Origin: Chloroflexota bacterium
Lineage (GTDB): Bacteria; Chloroflexota; Anaerolineae; Anaerolineales; Anaerolineaceae
NCBI GenBank assembly: GCA_029265085.1
Contig: JAJUJY010000018.1
Coordinates: forward strand, 1 to 44,310
Length of the DNA stretch: 44,310 bases
Direction: 5' to 3'
Numbering within the stretch: the first letter of the stretch is position 1; each line of letters begins with the position of its first letter. The notes beneath the pieces were generated by a model that saw nothing but the letters and a program-made list of their open reading frames with translations, made no database searches and was not told the DNA's origin. Shown here piece after piece: positions 1-9,200 of the stretch. The position numbers and the translations under genes are program-made.

Positions 1-167
1 ATTTAAAAAATCGCCAGGCTGGACCGCTGGATATGTCAAAATCATTAAAGTTAATGCCAATGGGACGCGGCGTATTGAAAATGATGGACTTTTTTGGCCT
101 CTCCAAAGAACCCAAACCAGCCGCTGCAAAAGAGCCAGAACAGCCGGCTGAGGAGCAGAACCAATGA
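1..167 (+). CDS. C-terminal end of an unknown protein (partial)
   Basis: A frame is open from the left edge and ends with TGA at 165-167. The stop overlaps the ATG of the next gene in an ATGA arrangement, so the two are probably translationally coupled. About 54 residues are visible. The tail is rich in Pro, Ala, Glu and Gln after a basic, Met-rich stretch (MGRGVLKMMDFFGLSKEPK). No domain can be recognised from this remnant and the start lies outside the window. Reality as a coding end is supported by the tight ATGA junction and by the SD-like GAGGAG inside its last codons, which serves the downstream gene. Confidence 0.5.
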   Translation, partial: LKNRQAGPLDMSKSLKLMPMGRGVLKMMDFFGLSKEPKPAAAKEPEQPAEEQNQ

Positions 168-2533
168 CCTCTACCGTCCTGGCTGTCTTGAAAGCAAGTT
201 CTCGCAAGCCCCCGCCGTCTATCGGGCGGAAGGCAGAGCATCTGCACCAACTGATGCGCCTGGGTGTGCGAGTTCCGGTCACCTATGTCATTCCCTGGGA
301 GCTGTTTGAGCGCTACCGGCAAGATGATCTCTCCGTGGTAGAAGCGCTGCGCCGCAGCCTGGGGCAAGCTTTGGACAGCAGCAAAGCCTATGCGGTGCGT
401 TCCTCCGCAAACCTGGAAGACCACTTCGAACAATCGTTTGCCGGACAGTTTAAATCCGTATTGAATGTACGCGGTGTAGATGCGGTTATCCAGGCGATCT
501 GGTCTATTTGGGGCACCACCGATTCGGCCGCCGTCCAACAATACGTACAACGCCTGCCAGAAAACCAGCGCCGCCTGCGCATGGCGGTCATCGTCCAGGA
601 AATGGTCAATCCGGTTGTTTCAGGCGTTGCTTTCAGCCGCAATCCGCTGACCGGCCTGGATGAAACGATTGTGGAAGCGGTACGCGGTCCCGGCACACTA
701 TTGGTGCAGGACGGCAGTACGCCAGCGCATTGGGTGAATAAATGGGGCAGCTGGATTGAAACCCCGCCAGAAAGCGGCATTCCCCTGGAATTAATCAGCC
801 GGGTGGTGGATGAAACCCAAACGGTAGCGAAAAGGCTGAAAGCACCGCTGGACCTGGAATGGGTCTTTGACGGCCAGCAGTTATACTGGGTGCAATTCCG
901 GGAAATTACCGCCTTGCATTCTCCAAACATCTATTCCAATCGCATCGCAAAGGATATGCTGCCGGGGATTATTAAACCGCTGATCTGGTCGGTCAATATC
1001 CCGCTGGTCAACGGTGCCTGGGTGCGTGTACTGACCGAAATGGTCGGTCAGCACGGCATTCACCCGGAAGAACTGGCCAGGCCATTTTACTACCGCGCAT
1101 ATTTCAATATGGGTGCCCTCGGACGCATCTTCCGGCTGGCCGGGCTACCGGAGCAAAGCCTGGAAATGATGAACGGCATTGCCCCCAAAGAAGCCGGGAA
1201 ACCCGCTTTTCGCCCGTCCGCAAAAACATTTCTGCTGCTGCCGCGCTTGATCGGTTTTGCAATCAACCGCTGGAATTTTGCGCGCAAGTTCAGGAAAGAT
1301 ATTCCAGCACTTGCCAGCCGGATCAAAACCATCCACTGGCAGCAAACTTCCGAATTAACCGACCAGCAGCTGCAAGCGGAAATTGAACGCCTGTATGCGC
1401 TGGTGCAGGAAATGGCCTATTACAATATCAATATTCCATTATTGATGTTAATGTATAATGCCACCTTTAACCGCCAGCTGGCAAAATTAGGGGTCGATTT
1501 TGCCCGCTTTGATCTAGAAGACGGCCTGACCGGACTGGAAGACTATCACCCTGGCTTCCATCTAAAGAAACTCAACCAGGTTTTCCGCCAGCTGGATCCA
1601 GCTGTGCAGCAAGCAATACGCGAAACGTCGTACAGTGATCTACCAGACCTGCCAGGGGCAGCGGTATTTTCAAGCCAACTGGTTGACTTTTTAGAGCGCT
1701 TTGGCCACCTGAGTGATTCGGGTAACGATTTTTCTATTCCGCTCTGGCGTGAATCTCCAGAGATGATATTGAAACTGGTGCTGGATCACCCCGAATCTTC
1801 CGAACCCTCCGATGGCAAATTAAAATGGGCTGACCTGCCAGTAAAAGGACTGCGCAAAAAATTGGTGCACCTTTTCTACCAGCGCACGCGCCAGTTCCGC
1901 GTCTTTCGCGAGCAGATCAGCTCAAAATACACCTATACCTACGGGCTGTTTCGCGTGTATTTTCTGGAGATTGGCCGCCGGTTGGTAAACCGCGGCCTGC
2001 TGCAAGCGCCGGGAGATGTGTTTTACCTCACAAACACTGAAGCTCTATCTGCACTCGCTTTCACAGGCAGCCAGGAAAACCAATCCTGGCAAACCCTGGC
2101 TGCCCGGCGTAAAGCAGAAATTGAAGCCGTGCGGGAGGTGAACCTTCCAGTTGTGATTTATGGTGAAGTTGCCCCGCCGGTAAACGCCAACGGCGGAAAA
2201 ATTCTATCCGGTACTCCCACCTCCCGCGGATATTACACCGGCACAGTCAAGGTGGTGCTGGGTATCGAGGATTTTAACAAACTGGAACATGGGGATGTGC
2301 TGGTGGTGCCTTACTCCGATGTCGGCTGGACACCGCTGTTTAGCCGCGCTGGGGCGGTGGTCGCTGAATCAGGCGGGCTGCTTTCTCACAGCTCCATCAT
2401 TGCCCGCGAATACGGCATTCCGGCGGTGGTTTCTGTGCCGCAGGCTACCCGGTTAAAAGATCACAGCCGGGTAATCGTTGATGGCTTCAAAGGAGAAGTG
2501 ATCCTGGTCTCAGCGGAAGATGACGCAGCATAA
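164..2533 (+). CDS. PEP synthase/rifampin phosphotransferase-like enzyme (ATP-grasp plus swivelling His domain)
   Basis: The protein has 789 residues. The N-terminal third is a PEP/pyruvate-binding ATP-grasp domain with the signature AVRSSANLEDHFEQSFAGQ near residues 77-95, followed by SGVAFSRNPLTG and LEWVFDGQQLYWVQFRE. The C-terminus is the PEP-utilising mobile domain, with GGLLSHSSIIAREYGIPAV carrying the expected phospho-accepting His742. The PEP/pyruvate TIM barrel of true PEP synthase or PPDK is absent, so the order ATP-grasp, linker, His domain resembles rifampin phosphotransferases (about 860 residues). The real substrate is unknown. The start at 164 has GAGGAG 8 nt upstream. The ABC transporter genes follow directly, suggesting one operon. 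Confidence 0.85.
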   Translation: MTSTVLAVLKASSRKPPPSIGRKAEHLHQLMRLGVRVPVTYVIPWELFERYRQDDLSVVEALRRSLGQALDSSKAYAVRSSANLEDHFEQSFAGQFKSVLNVRGVDAVIQAIWSIWGTTDSAAVQQYVQRLPENQRRLRMAVIVQEMVNPVVSGVAFSRNPLTGLDETIVEAVRGPGTLLVQDGSTPAHWVNKWGSWIETPPESGIPLELISRVVDETQTVAKRLKAPLDLEWVFDGQQLYWVQFREITALHSPNIYSNRIAKDMLPGIIKPLIWSVNIPLVNGAWVRVLTEMVGQHGIHPEELARPFYYRAYFNMGALGRIFRLAGLPEQSLEMMNGIAPKEAGKPAFRPSAKTFLLLPRLIGFAINRWNFARKFRKDIPALASRIKTIHWQQTSELTDQQLQAEIERLYALVQEMAYYNINIPLLMLMYNATFNRQLAKLGVDFARFDLEDGLTGLEDYHPGFHLKKLNQVFRQLDPAVQQAIRETSYSDLPDLPGAAVFSSQLVDFLERFGHLSDSGNDFSIPLWRESPEMILKLVLDHPESSEPSDGKLKWADLPVKGLRKKLVHLFYQRTRQFRVFREQISSKYTYTYGLFRVYFLEIGRRLVNRGLLQAPGDVFYLTNTEALSALAFTGSQENQSWQTLAARRKAEIEAVREVNLPVVIYGEVAPPVNANGGKILSGTPTSRGYYTGTVKVVLGIEDFNKLEHGDVLVVPYSDVGWTPLFSRAGAVVAESGGLLSHSSIIAREYGIPAVVSVPQATRLKDHSRVIVDGFKGEVILVSAEDDAA

Positions 2534-2543
2534 GGAGGCTCAC

Positions 2544-3287
2544 ATGGCTGTCTTGCAGGCCAACAACTTGCGCAAACAATATTTACTGGGTGAACACGCC
2601 GTAGATGCGCTGGGCGGCGTAGATTTTGCGGTGGAGGCCGGTGAATTTGTGGCCATCATGGGACCATCCGGCAGCGGCAAATCCACCTTGCTGCACTTGC
2701 TTGGCGGCCTGGATAACCCGACATCCGGCTCCGTGCACCTGGCAGACCAGGAACTATCAAAATTAGATGACCGGCTGGCCACGTTAGCCCGCCGCCACCA
2801 TATTGGTTTTGTTTTTCAATTTTTTAATTTGCTGCCCACCCTCACCGCTGAAGAAAATATTCTCCTGCCCGTGATGATTGACGGGAAAGAGGTGCGCCAG
2901 TACCAGGCGCGGCTGGACAGATTGGTGAAACTGGTTGGCCTGGAAGAGCGCCGAAACCACCGCCCCGACCAGCTCTCCGGCGGCGAGCAGCAGCGGGTCG
3001 CCCTGGCGCGGGCTTTAATCACCGAACCAGCCGTTTTACTGGCCGATGAACCTACTGGCAATCTGGATTCAAAAACCGGCACGGTCATTATGGAATTACT
3101 GCGCCGCTCCTGTGACGAGCTGGGGCAGGCTATTGTGGTGGTCACCCACGATCCGCGCGCAGCAGCCTACGCTGACCGGGCAGTTTTTTTGCGCGACGGG
3201 CAAATTGTCCAGCGGCTGCCGTTGGAAGGCGAACTATCGGAACGAGTCCGCCGGATTATTGAGATGATGGAACAATTGGAAGTCTAA
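2544..3287 (+). CDS. ABC transporter ATP-binding protein (MacB/LolD type)
   Basis: A 247-residue ATPase with all nucleotide-binding motifs: Walker A GPSGSGKST, the Q-loop in FVFQFFNLLPTLTAEEN, signature LSGGEQQRVALARAL, Walker B VLLADEPTGNLD and the switch His in VVTHD. FNLLPTLTAEEN and the DEPTGNLD form are typical of the LolD/MacB/FtsE group, which drives mechanotransmission or lipoprotein/drug export rather than classical import. The start at 2544 is chosen because AAGGAGG lies 8 nt upstream. An earlier in-frame start at 2520 would overlap the preceding gene and has no ribosome site. The gene lies 2 nt before its FtsX-like permease. Confidence 0.93.
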   Translation: MAVLQANNLRKQYLLGEHAVDALGGVDFAVEAGEFVAIMGPSGSGKSTLLHLLGGLDNPTSGSVHLADQELSKLDDRLATLARRHHIGFVFQFFNLLPTLTAEENILLPVMIDGKEVRQYQARLDRLVKLVGLEERRNHRPDQLSGGEQQRVALARALITEPAVLLADEPTGNLDSKTGTVIMELLRRSCDELGQAIVVVTHDPRAAAYADRAVFLRDGQIVQRLPLEGELSERVRRIIEMMEQLEV

Positions 3288-3289
3288 CC

Positions 3290-5875
3290 ATGGCCATGCG
3301 TTTATACCGCCTGCTTGCCGTACGTTCGCTAAAATTGCGCCCTCTGCGCGTTCTGCTCAGCGCATTTGGTATTGTGCTGGGGGTGGCAGGCATGCTGGCC
3401 ATCAGTATCACCAACCAGACTGCCCTTGAATCGATCACCCGCCTGTTTGAAAACACCTCCGGGCGGGCAGACCTGAGTGTGATTCCGGCCAACAGCGGGG
3501 ATGGGCTGCCGGAACAGGTGCTGCGCAACACATCGGCTTACCCCGGAGTGAGCCTGGCGGCTCCGGTCACCCAGGCACAAACCGTGCTGGGTGATAAGCT
3601 GGCCGAAGAAGAAATCGGCCTGTCTTTTTTTGGTACCAGCAGCGGCGGTCTGCTGCTGTATGGAATTGACCCGTCTGCCGACCCGCAATTGCGCGATTAC
3701 CGCCTGACCGCTGGCAGCTTTCTCTCAGACGGCCTGACAGGCCGCGAAGTGGTCCTGGTGGAAAACTTTGCCCAGGATGAAGAAATTGAGGTTGGCGACC
3801 GTTTGCAAATTCTGACACCCAACGGCATTGAAGTGCTGCGCGTGGTTGGACTGATCGCCCGGGAAGGCGCCGGGCAGACCAATAACGGTTCCTTTGGCGT
3901 CGTTCCGCTGCAAACCGTACAGGAATTGTTCAACCGCGAAGGAGAACTGGACCAGATTGACCTGTCCGCAGTGGAAGGTGCCACCCGCAGCGGGCTGGAA
4001 GAACTGCGCAGCGGTCTGCAAAACCGGCTCGGCAAAGACACATCGGTCATCTACCCAGCCGGTCAGGGCCAGCGGATGACTCAAATGCTCGGCAATTACC
4101 AGATTGGATTGAATTTCCTCAGCGGGATTGCCCTGTTCGTGGGAGCTTTTCTGATTTATAACGCCTTTGCCATGACGGTGGTCGAACGGACTCGCGAATT
4201 TGGCATGCTGCGCACGGTGGGTATGACACGCCAACAGGTTACTGCTCAGGTGGTGGTGGAAGCAGTCGTGCTTGGTGTATTGGGCTCTGCAGCCGGGGTT
4301 GGCCTGGGGATTGCGCTGTCACGCGGTCTGGTGCAATTAATGGGCGTGATTCTGGGGCAGGACCTGGGCAGTGTCAGTATCCCTCAAACCTCGCTGGTTA
4401 CCAGCCTGGTGATCGGTATCCTGGTGACCCTGGCAGCGGCATTCTTGCCTGCCTGGCAAGCCGGGCGCATTTCTCCGCTGGCCGCACTGCGCATTCGCGG
4501 AAGGCAGCGTGAGGGCTGGCTGCTGCGCCAGGGTTGGAAGCTCGGTTTGCTGCTCCTGGCCGCCTCCACCGCCATCTTGATCTGGAATCCCTTCCCCTTT
4601 GATGTGCAGTTCCGCATGGGCAGCCTGACCGTATTTTTGCTTTTTTTGGGAGCTTCGCTCATCATCCCGGTCTGCGTCGAACTTTGGGAACGGCTCACCC
4701 GTCCATTGATGGGGCTGTTGTACGGCAGCAGCGGCAGCCTGGGCAGCCGGAACGTGCAGCGCTCACGCCAGCGCACGACCCTGACGGTGGCCGCTTTAAT
4801 GATTGGCGTGGCAATGATCTTGATTGTGCGGGCAATGACAGCTTCCTTCGCCGGAGATTTGCTCACCTGGATTGAAGCCTACCTCGGCGGAGACGTTTAC
4901 GTGACATCCAGCGTGCCCCTGCGCGGAGACATCGGCCAGCGGATTGAATCTGTGCCGGGGGTTGCCGCGGTAGCAGCCATCCGCTACCTGCCGGTCGAAT
5001 GGCGTTTACCGGATGGCGACCTGGACCCGGTGACCTTCATGGCAGTGGACCCGGCCGCGTATACCCAGGTAACCAATTTTGTTTTTAGCGATTCACAGGT
5101 GGACCCCAACGCAGCCCTGGCGCGGCTGTCTCAGGGTGATGCTGTGTTTATTTCCAGCGTGTTATCAGAAAAATATAACCTGCAAGCCGGCGACAGCGTA
5201 TGGATTAAAACACGCGGCGGGATAAAATCCTTTGAAGTTGCCGCCGTGGTGGTGGATTTCTTCAATCAGGGCCTGGTGGTAAGCGGCTGTTGGAGCGATC
5301 TGCGCCGTTATTTCCGAGTCAATGACGCCAGCACTTTCCTGGTACGTGTAGAAGATGGACTGACAGCAGCTCAGGTAGAAACCCAAATTGATACGTTGTA
5401 TGGCAAACGCTACCGCCTGACGATGGAAAGCAACGCGTCCATCCGCAGCCGGGTGCTCACCTTAATGAACCAGGCCTTCAGCATGTTTGACGTGATGGCC
5501 GTACTGGCGGTGCTGGTAGCCTCGCTGGGGGTAGTCAATACCCTGACCATGAACGTCATCGAACGCACACAAGAAATTGGCATGCTGCGAGCCATCGGCC
5601 TGACCCGCGGACAGGTTGTGCGGATGATTCTTGCTGAAGCTGCCCAGATGGGCGCAATTGGCGGGCTGCTGGGGCTGGGGCTGGGCGTGCTGTTGGCACG
5701 CATCTTTTTACAGGCCATGACCGCCATGTCTGGCTACCGCCTGGACTTTATTCTGCCCGCCCAGGGGATTGCTGCCGGATTAGTGGTAGCACTGGTCGTT
5801 TCGCAGCTCGCCGCGATTCTTCCGGCACTGCGCGCTGCCCGCAGCCAGATTTTAGAGGCAATTCATTACGAATAG
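3290..5875 (+). CDS. FtsX-like ABC transporter permease (duplicated unit)
   Basis: An 861-residue membrane protein made of two FtsX-type halves. Each half has a first transmembrane helix, a large extracytoplasmic domain and a cluster of three helices. The helix clusters are near residues 275-400 and 735-855, and both contain the conserved tract ERTREFGMLRTVGMTRQQV (first half) or ERTQEIGMLRAIGLTRGQV (second half), followed by an Ala/Gly-rich helix. Extra helices lie near 415-470. This is the LolC/E- and MacB-like ABC3 permease architecture. With the preceding ATPase and the convergent HlyD-like lipoprotein it could form a tripartite-like exporter. The substrate cannot be told from sequence. 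Confidence 0.92.
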   Translation: MAMRLYRLLAVRSLKLRPLRVLLSAFGIVLGVAGMLAISITNQTALESITRLFENTSGRADLSVIPANSGDGLPEQVLRNTSAYPGVSLAAPVTQAQTVLGDKLAEEEIGLSFFGTSSGGLLLYGIDPSADPQLRDYRLTAGSFLSDGLTGREVVLVENFAQDEEIEVGDRLQILTPNGIEVLRVVGLIAREGAGQTNNGSFGVVPLQTVQELFNREGELDQIDLSAVEGATRSGLEELRSGLQNRLGKDTSVIYPAGQGQRMTQMLGNYQIGLNFLSGIALFVGAFLIYNAFAMTVVERTREFGMLRTVGMTRQQVTAQVVVEAVVLGVLGSAAGVGLGIALSRGLVQLMGVILGQDLGSVSIPQTSLVTSLVIGILVTLAAAFLPAWQAGRISPLAALRIRGRQREGWLLRQGWKLGLLLLAASTAILIWNPFPFDVQFRMGSLTVFLLFLGASLIIPVCVELWERLTRPLMGLLYGSSGSLGSRNVQRSRQRTTLTVAALMIGVAMILIVRAMTASFAGDLLTWIEAYLGGDVYVTSSVPLRGDIGQRIESVPGVAAVAAIRYLPVEWRLPDGDLDPVTFMAVDPAAYTQVTNFVFSDSQVDPNAALARLSQGDAVFISSVLSEKYNLQAGDSVWIKTRGGIKSFEVAAVVVDFFNQGLVVSGCWSDLRRYFRVNDASTFLVRVEDGLTAAQVETQIDTLYGKRYRLTMESNASIRSRVLTLMNQAFSMFDVMAVLAVLVASLGVVNTLTMNVIERTQEIGMLRAIGLTRGQVVRMILAEAAQMGAIGGLLGLGLGVLLARIFLQAMTAMSGYRLDFILPAQGIAAGLVVALVVSQLAAILPALRAARSQILEAIHYE

Positions 5876-5888
5876 ACCGCAGTCTATT
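5871..5888. terminator. Hairpin built from the stop codons of two convergent genes
   Basis: AATAGAC at 5871-5877 and GTCTATT at 5882-5888 form a perfect 7-bp stem with a 4-nt loop. The TAG of the plus-strand permease (5873-5875) is in one arm and the TAG of the minus-strand adaptor (5884-5886) is in the other. The arms are short and T-tracts are weak, so bidirectional termination is possible but not certain. Confidence 0.4.
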
Positions 5889-6840
5889 CAATTTGAATTA
5901 TCACAAAAGCACTCATTCCCCACCGCAGCCCGGCTGGGATTTCATCCAGGGCAACGAAGGTGGTGTAATACACCCCGGCACCCGCGGAGGCTTTTTCGGC
6001 AATTTGCACAACTTTTCCAGTTACTGTGCGGTCCGGCAGTGCATCAAAAGACACCTGCACCGTATCCCCAACCTGCACCCGGCTGGCATCCACTTCGCTC
6101 AAGTCCGTAGTTTCCACCTGCAGAGTGGTTAAATCGGCCAGCAAAATCAGCGATTGGCCAGGTGAGACCGTTTCAAAGTCTCGCGCATAGACTTCGATCA
6201 CCGTACCTGCAAAAGGTGCTCTTAATTCGGCTGCATCCAGAGCAGCATTGGCCTGTTCCAATGCAAGGCGGGCTGCCGATAGATCCGTTCGGGCAGCAGC
6301 CAATTGCTGCTCGCTGGCTCCAGCATTCAAAGCATCCAGGCTGGCCTGGGCACTGTCGATCTGAAGCTGGGCAGCATCTTGCTCGATTGTCCGCGCTTCA
6401 GCCCGTTTCAGCCGGTCAAGATTTACCTCCGCATTGGCTAAAGCCGCTTCAGCCGCAGCCACTGCCTCTGCACTGGGCAAATCCTGCAGCTGCTGCAAGG
6501 CCAGTTCAGCGCGCTGGTAGGCCGCCTGTGCCTGGGCGGCTGCACTCTCCAGCGCAGTGGGATTCACCTGGGCCAATACCTGCCCGGCCTGCACCACATC
6601 ACCGGCTGCGACCAGGAGTTTTAACTGGTCACCGCCGTTAATGAATCCCAAATTTGCCCGGCGTGCCGGAATCACCTCCGCGCTGGCGCTGACTGTAGTC
6701 TCCGGAAGCTGCACACTGGCCGGACGGGTAGGTTCTGCTTGCGATGCGGCTGTACTGCTGCAGCCCATCAAGGTCACTGCAGCCAGAATTACGCCCAGAA
6801 ATACCAGTGAAAATCGATACGCGGCGGTCAAGCGATTCAT
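5884..6840 (-). CDS. HlyD/MacA-type membrane fusion lipoprotein
   Basis: A 318-residue periplasmic adaptor. The N-terminus is a lipoprotein signal (hydrophobic stretch, then LMGCSS with the modifiable Cys27). It continues with a biotinyl-lipoyl-like half (GDVVQAGQVLAQVNPTALE), a long Ala/Gln-rich alpha-hairpin coiled coil near residues 95-205, the returning half (LRAPFAGTVIEVYARDFETVSPGQSLILLADLTTLQV) and a beta-barrel with GDTVQVSFDALPDRTVTGKV. These are the standard parts of MacA/HlyD adaptors. It converges on the MacB-like permease, with 8 nt between stop codons, and probably serves that transporter although transcribed separately. Confidence 0.9.
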   Translation of the reverse strand: MNRLTAAYRFSLVFLGVILAAVTLMGCSSTAASQAEPTRPASVQLPETTVSASAEVIPARRANLGFINGGDQLKLLVAAGDVVQAGQVLAQVNPTALESAAAQAQAAYQRAELALQQLQDLPSAEAVAAAEAALANAEVNLDRLKRAEARTIEQDAAQLQIDSAQASLDALNAGASEQQLAAARTDLSAARLALEQANAALDAAELRAPFAGTVIEVYARDFETVSPGQSLILLADLTTLQVETTDLSEVDASRVQVGDTVQVSFDALPDRTVTGKVVQIAEKASAGAGVYYTTFVALDEIPAGLRWGMSAFVIIQIE

Positions 6841-6963
6841 TGGTGAGTCCTTTCCGGAAGCGGCACTTGCTTCCCCCCGGCCAAAGCAGCTGAATTGATC
6901 ACAAAACTTGTGGATATTATCGCATAATCGCTAACCCATCACAAGCGAGGATGCAGACAAATT

Positions 6964-9123
6964 CTATTCAGCGGCCCACTGGATTTCCCACAAATGCACA
7001 TGCGCCGGTTCCGGCACCCCCACATCCAGGAGCGACAGGCGCAGCGTATTTACCGGCAGCGCTGCCCCAAAATCCACAGCCAGTTCTTTATAGCCTTCCA
7101 CCGGATTGCCAACCACAGCGTATGTACGCGAAGTACGCTCGCCCTGCACGTTAATCGTGACCTGCAATTCCACCGGCTCTGCCCCGACCCGGACAGATAA
7201 ACTGCTCATCGGCTGCGGGGAGGGAAAGTCTATTTCAATCACCAACGGGTTCGCCTCCGCAGTACGCAGTACGCTGTTCAAATCCCCATCAAAAGCAGCC
7301 TCAATTCCGCCCATGTCTAGCGATGAATAACGCACCTGCACAGACTGCCCGTCAAGCATCAAATTTTGGGGCACCAATATCCGCCGCTTCTGCGCTTCTT
7401 GATCTAAAATTGCCTGGATATTTGGTTTATACGCCAGGCTTACCAGCATAAATCCCGGCGCACCGTTTGGATAGGGGATATTCTTCTCCACATGAAGATC
7501 AAATTTGCCCGTTTCTAAAACCTTGCGGGTTTCTTCAGCCGTCAGCAGAAAGACCTGGCTGGTCAGGTCTTCTTTGATTTCATAGGTATACGCTTCGGGT
7601 GTGCCGCTCTGGATGTTCGACTGGCCGCGCGCAAAAAACTGCTGCAGCACATCACTGCGAGATGTCCAGTTCGGCGAGATCCACACCTTCATTTGCGGGT
7701 TTTCTACGGCAAATTTTTTCGCAGCAGCATACACCGGCTGCGCACCATATTGCAGCCCTTCTATGCCGTAGTTGGTGATCCAACCTGGGCCGCTGACCAG
7801 TGCAGTTTCCAGCAGCACAAAACTACCCAGACCAAGCGCAGCCGCCGCCGCCCCATCCGCCCAACGGGCAGGCAAACGCAGATTAATTTTCACCCAACGG
7901 ATCAATTCAGCCAGGCCAAGCCCGGCCAGCAGCAGCCATCCAGCCAGCATCAAAGCCCGCTCCGGCAAACGCGCCGGGAAAAAGGCCGCCCCAACCGGTG
8001 CAGAAAGAAAAACAGCCAGGGTCAGGCGGTGCAGCGGCTCACGCCAACCGGTAAACACCCGCCGCAAGCCAACCAGGATCAGCGGAATCCAGACCCAATG
8101 TACCAACGGGTAATCTCCGGGCGTGTAACGTACAGGCTGGCGCGGATGCGGCAGAAACCAGAAGGTCGGTGTAAAACTGGAAAGATAACCAGAAACCCAC
8201 TGAGAGAATCCTTTGCCTGGTGTGAGCGGGTCGGACCAGGGCGGGCCTATGGCCTGGAGCTGACGCACATACAAATCGGGAACCTCAACCAGCCAGCGCA
8301 GCAGCGGCAGCAAAAACAATAAACCCAAAACCAAAGCGGTTAACGCCGCCCGCTTATGCGAAAGATGGTAGCGCAAATCAAAAATCGCCAGCAGGAAACC
8401 GGTCAACAGCACAGCCAATTGTGCAGAAGGCATGGCATAAAAAGCCAGCATCCCCAGGCAAACAGCCGGGTAAAGCCAGTTAGTTTTCCCGCTGCGATAA
8501 AACAGGTAACCACCCAATGAAGCCGTGTAAAAAGCCAGTGCCTGGGCAGCCTCCAACCCCGTGCGCGCCAGGAAAAACCACCCCGGCAGACCGGCAGCAA
8601 TCAGCAGCAATATCCAACTGCCCGCATCCTTCCAGGTACGGCGCAGTGCAAACGCCAGGCAGCCCAAAGCGGCCAGGTTAAGCAGCGCGTTCATTCCACG
8701 CACAGCTGTTACCGATGTCTGGAAACCAAACTGCGCCAGCACCTGCACATACACGCTGGTACCCAGGCTGTACGGAAAATCTGTCTGGAAAAAGGTGGGA
8801 AGAAATTGACCACCTTCCCCTTCCAGCCCGCGCTGCACCAAATTTTGGGCTGCAACGCTGCTGGCTGCTTCCTGGGCAGTAAAATGTGCCGGATACCGTT
8901 CTAAACCAATCCCAAAAACCAAACCGGCAGCCGCAAACGCAATCGCAAACAACAGCACAGCTGGCTGGCTCAACCAACGGCGCAGTGAAAAAGTCCGCGC
9001 AGGTGCTGACAGGTGAATGTCCTGCGCGCTCACGCGGGCATCCAGGTGCAGCGATTCGCCTGGGGCAATCCGCAGATCAATCGATTTTTGTCGTGAAGGC
9101 GGTTTATTCGCAGGATCAGACAT
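6964..9123 (-). CDS. Polytopic glycosyltransferase-like membrane protein (GT39/ArnT-like) with C-terminal beta domain
   Basis: About 719 residues. A cytoplasmic N-terminus of about 55 residues precedes roughly ten transmembrane helices, and a soluble C-terminal part of about 280 residues follows. The region after the first helix, with FTAQEAASSVAAQNLVQRG and FFQTDFPYSLGTSVYVQ, resembles the first extracytoplasmic loop of PMT/ArnT-type GT-C glycosyltransferases, which normally use lipid-linked sugars. The last about 120 residues (AFDGDLNSVLRTAEANPLVI onward) look like a discoidin-type beta-sandwich that may bind carbohydrate. The ATG at 9121-9123 is preferred over a TTG six codons earlier; neither has a clear SD. 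Acceptor and sugar are unknown. Confidence 0.7.
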   Translation of the reverse strand: MSDPANKPPSRQKSIDLRIAPGESLHLDARVSAQDIHLSAPARTFSLRRWLSQPAVLLFAIAFAAAGLVFGIGLERYPAHFTAQEAASSVAAQNLVQRGLEGEGGQFLPTFFQTDFPYSLGTSVYVQVLAQFGFQTSVTAVRGMNALLNLAALGCLAFALRRTWKDAGSWILLLIAAGLPGWFFLARTGLEAAQALAFYTASLGGYLFYRSGKTNWLYPAVCLGMLAFYAMPSAQLAVLLTGFLLAIFDLRYHLSHKRAALTALVLGLLFLLPLLRWLVEVPDLYVRQLQAIGPPWSDPLTPGKGFSQWVSGYLSSFTPTFWFLPHPRQPVRYTPGDYPLVHWVWIPLILVGLRRVFTGWREPLHRLTLAVFLSAPVGAAFFPARLPERALMLAGWLLLAGLGLAELIRWVKINLRLPARWADGAAAAALGLGSFVLLETALVSGPGWITNYGIEGLQYGAQPVYAAAKKFAVENPQMKVWISPNWTSRSDVLQQFFARGQSNIQSGTPEAYTYEIKEDLTSQVFLLTAEETRKVLETGKFDLHVEKNIPYPNGAPGFMLVSLAYKPNIQAILDQEAQKRRILVPQNLMLDGQSVQVRYSSLDMGGIEAAFDGDLNSVLRTAEANPLVIEIDFPSPQPMSSLSVRVGAEPVELQVTINVQGERTSRTYAVVGNPVEGYKELAVDFGAALPVNTLRLSLLDVGVPEPAHVHLWEIQWAAE

Positions 9124-9200
9124 ACGATAAGGAAAAGTCAATCAAGAAAAATGGTGTGCTTCTCCTAATCATACACGGAACTGCCTGAATGGAACATCAA

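Noticed and set aside
7693..8322. A 209-codon plus-strand frame with Gln/Arg-rich translation
   Set aside because: Antisense shadow of the glycosyltransferase transmembrane region; no SD or family similarity.
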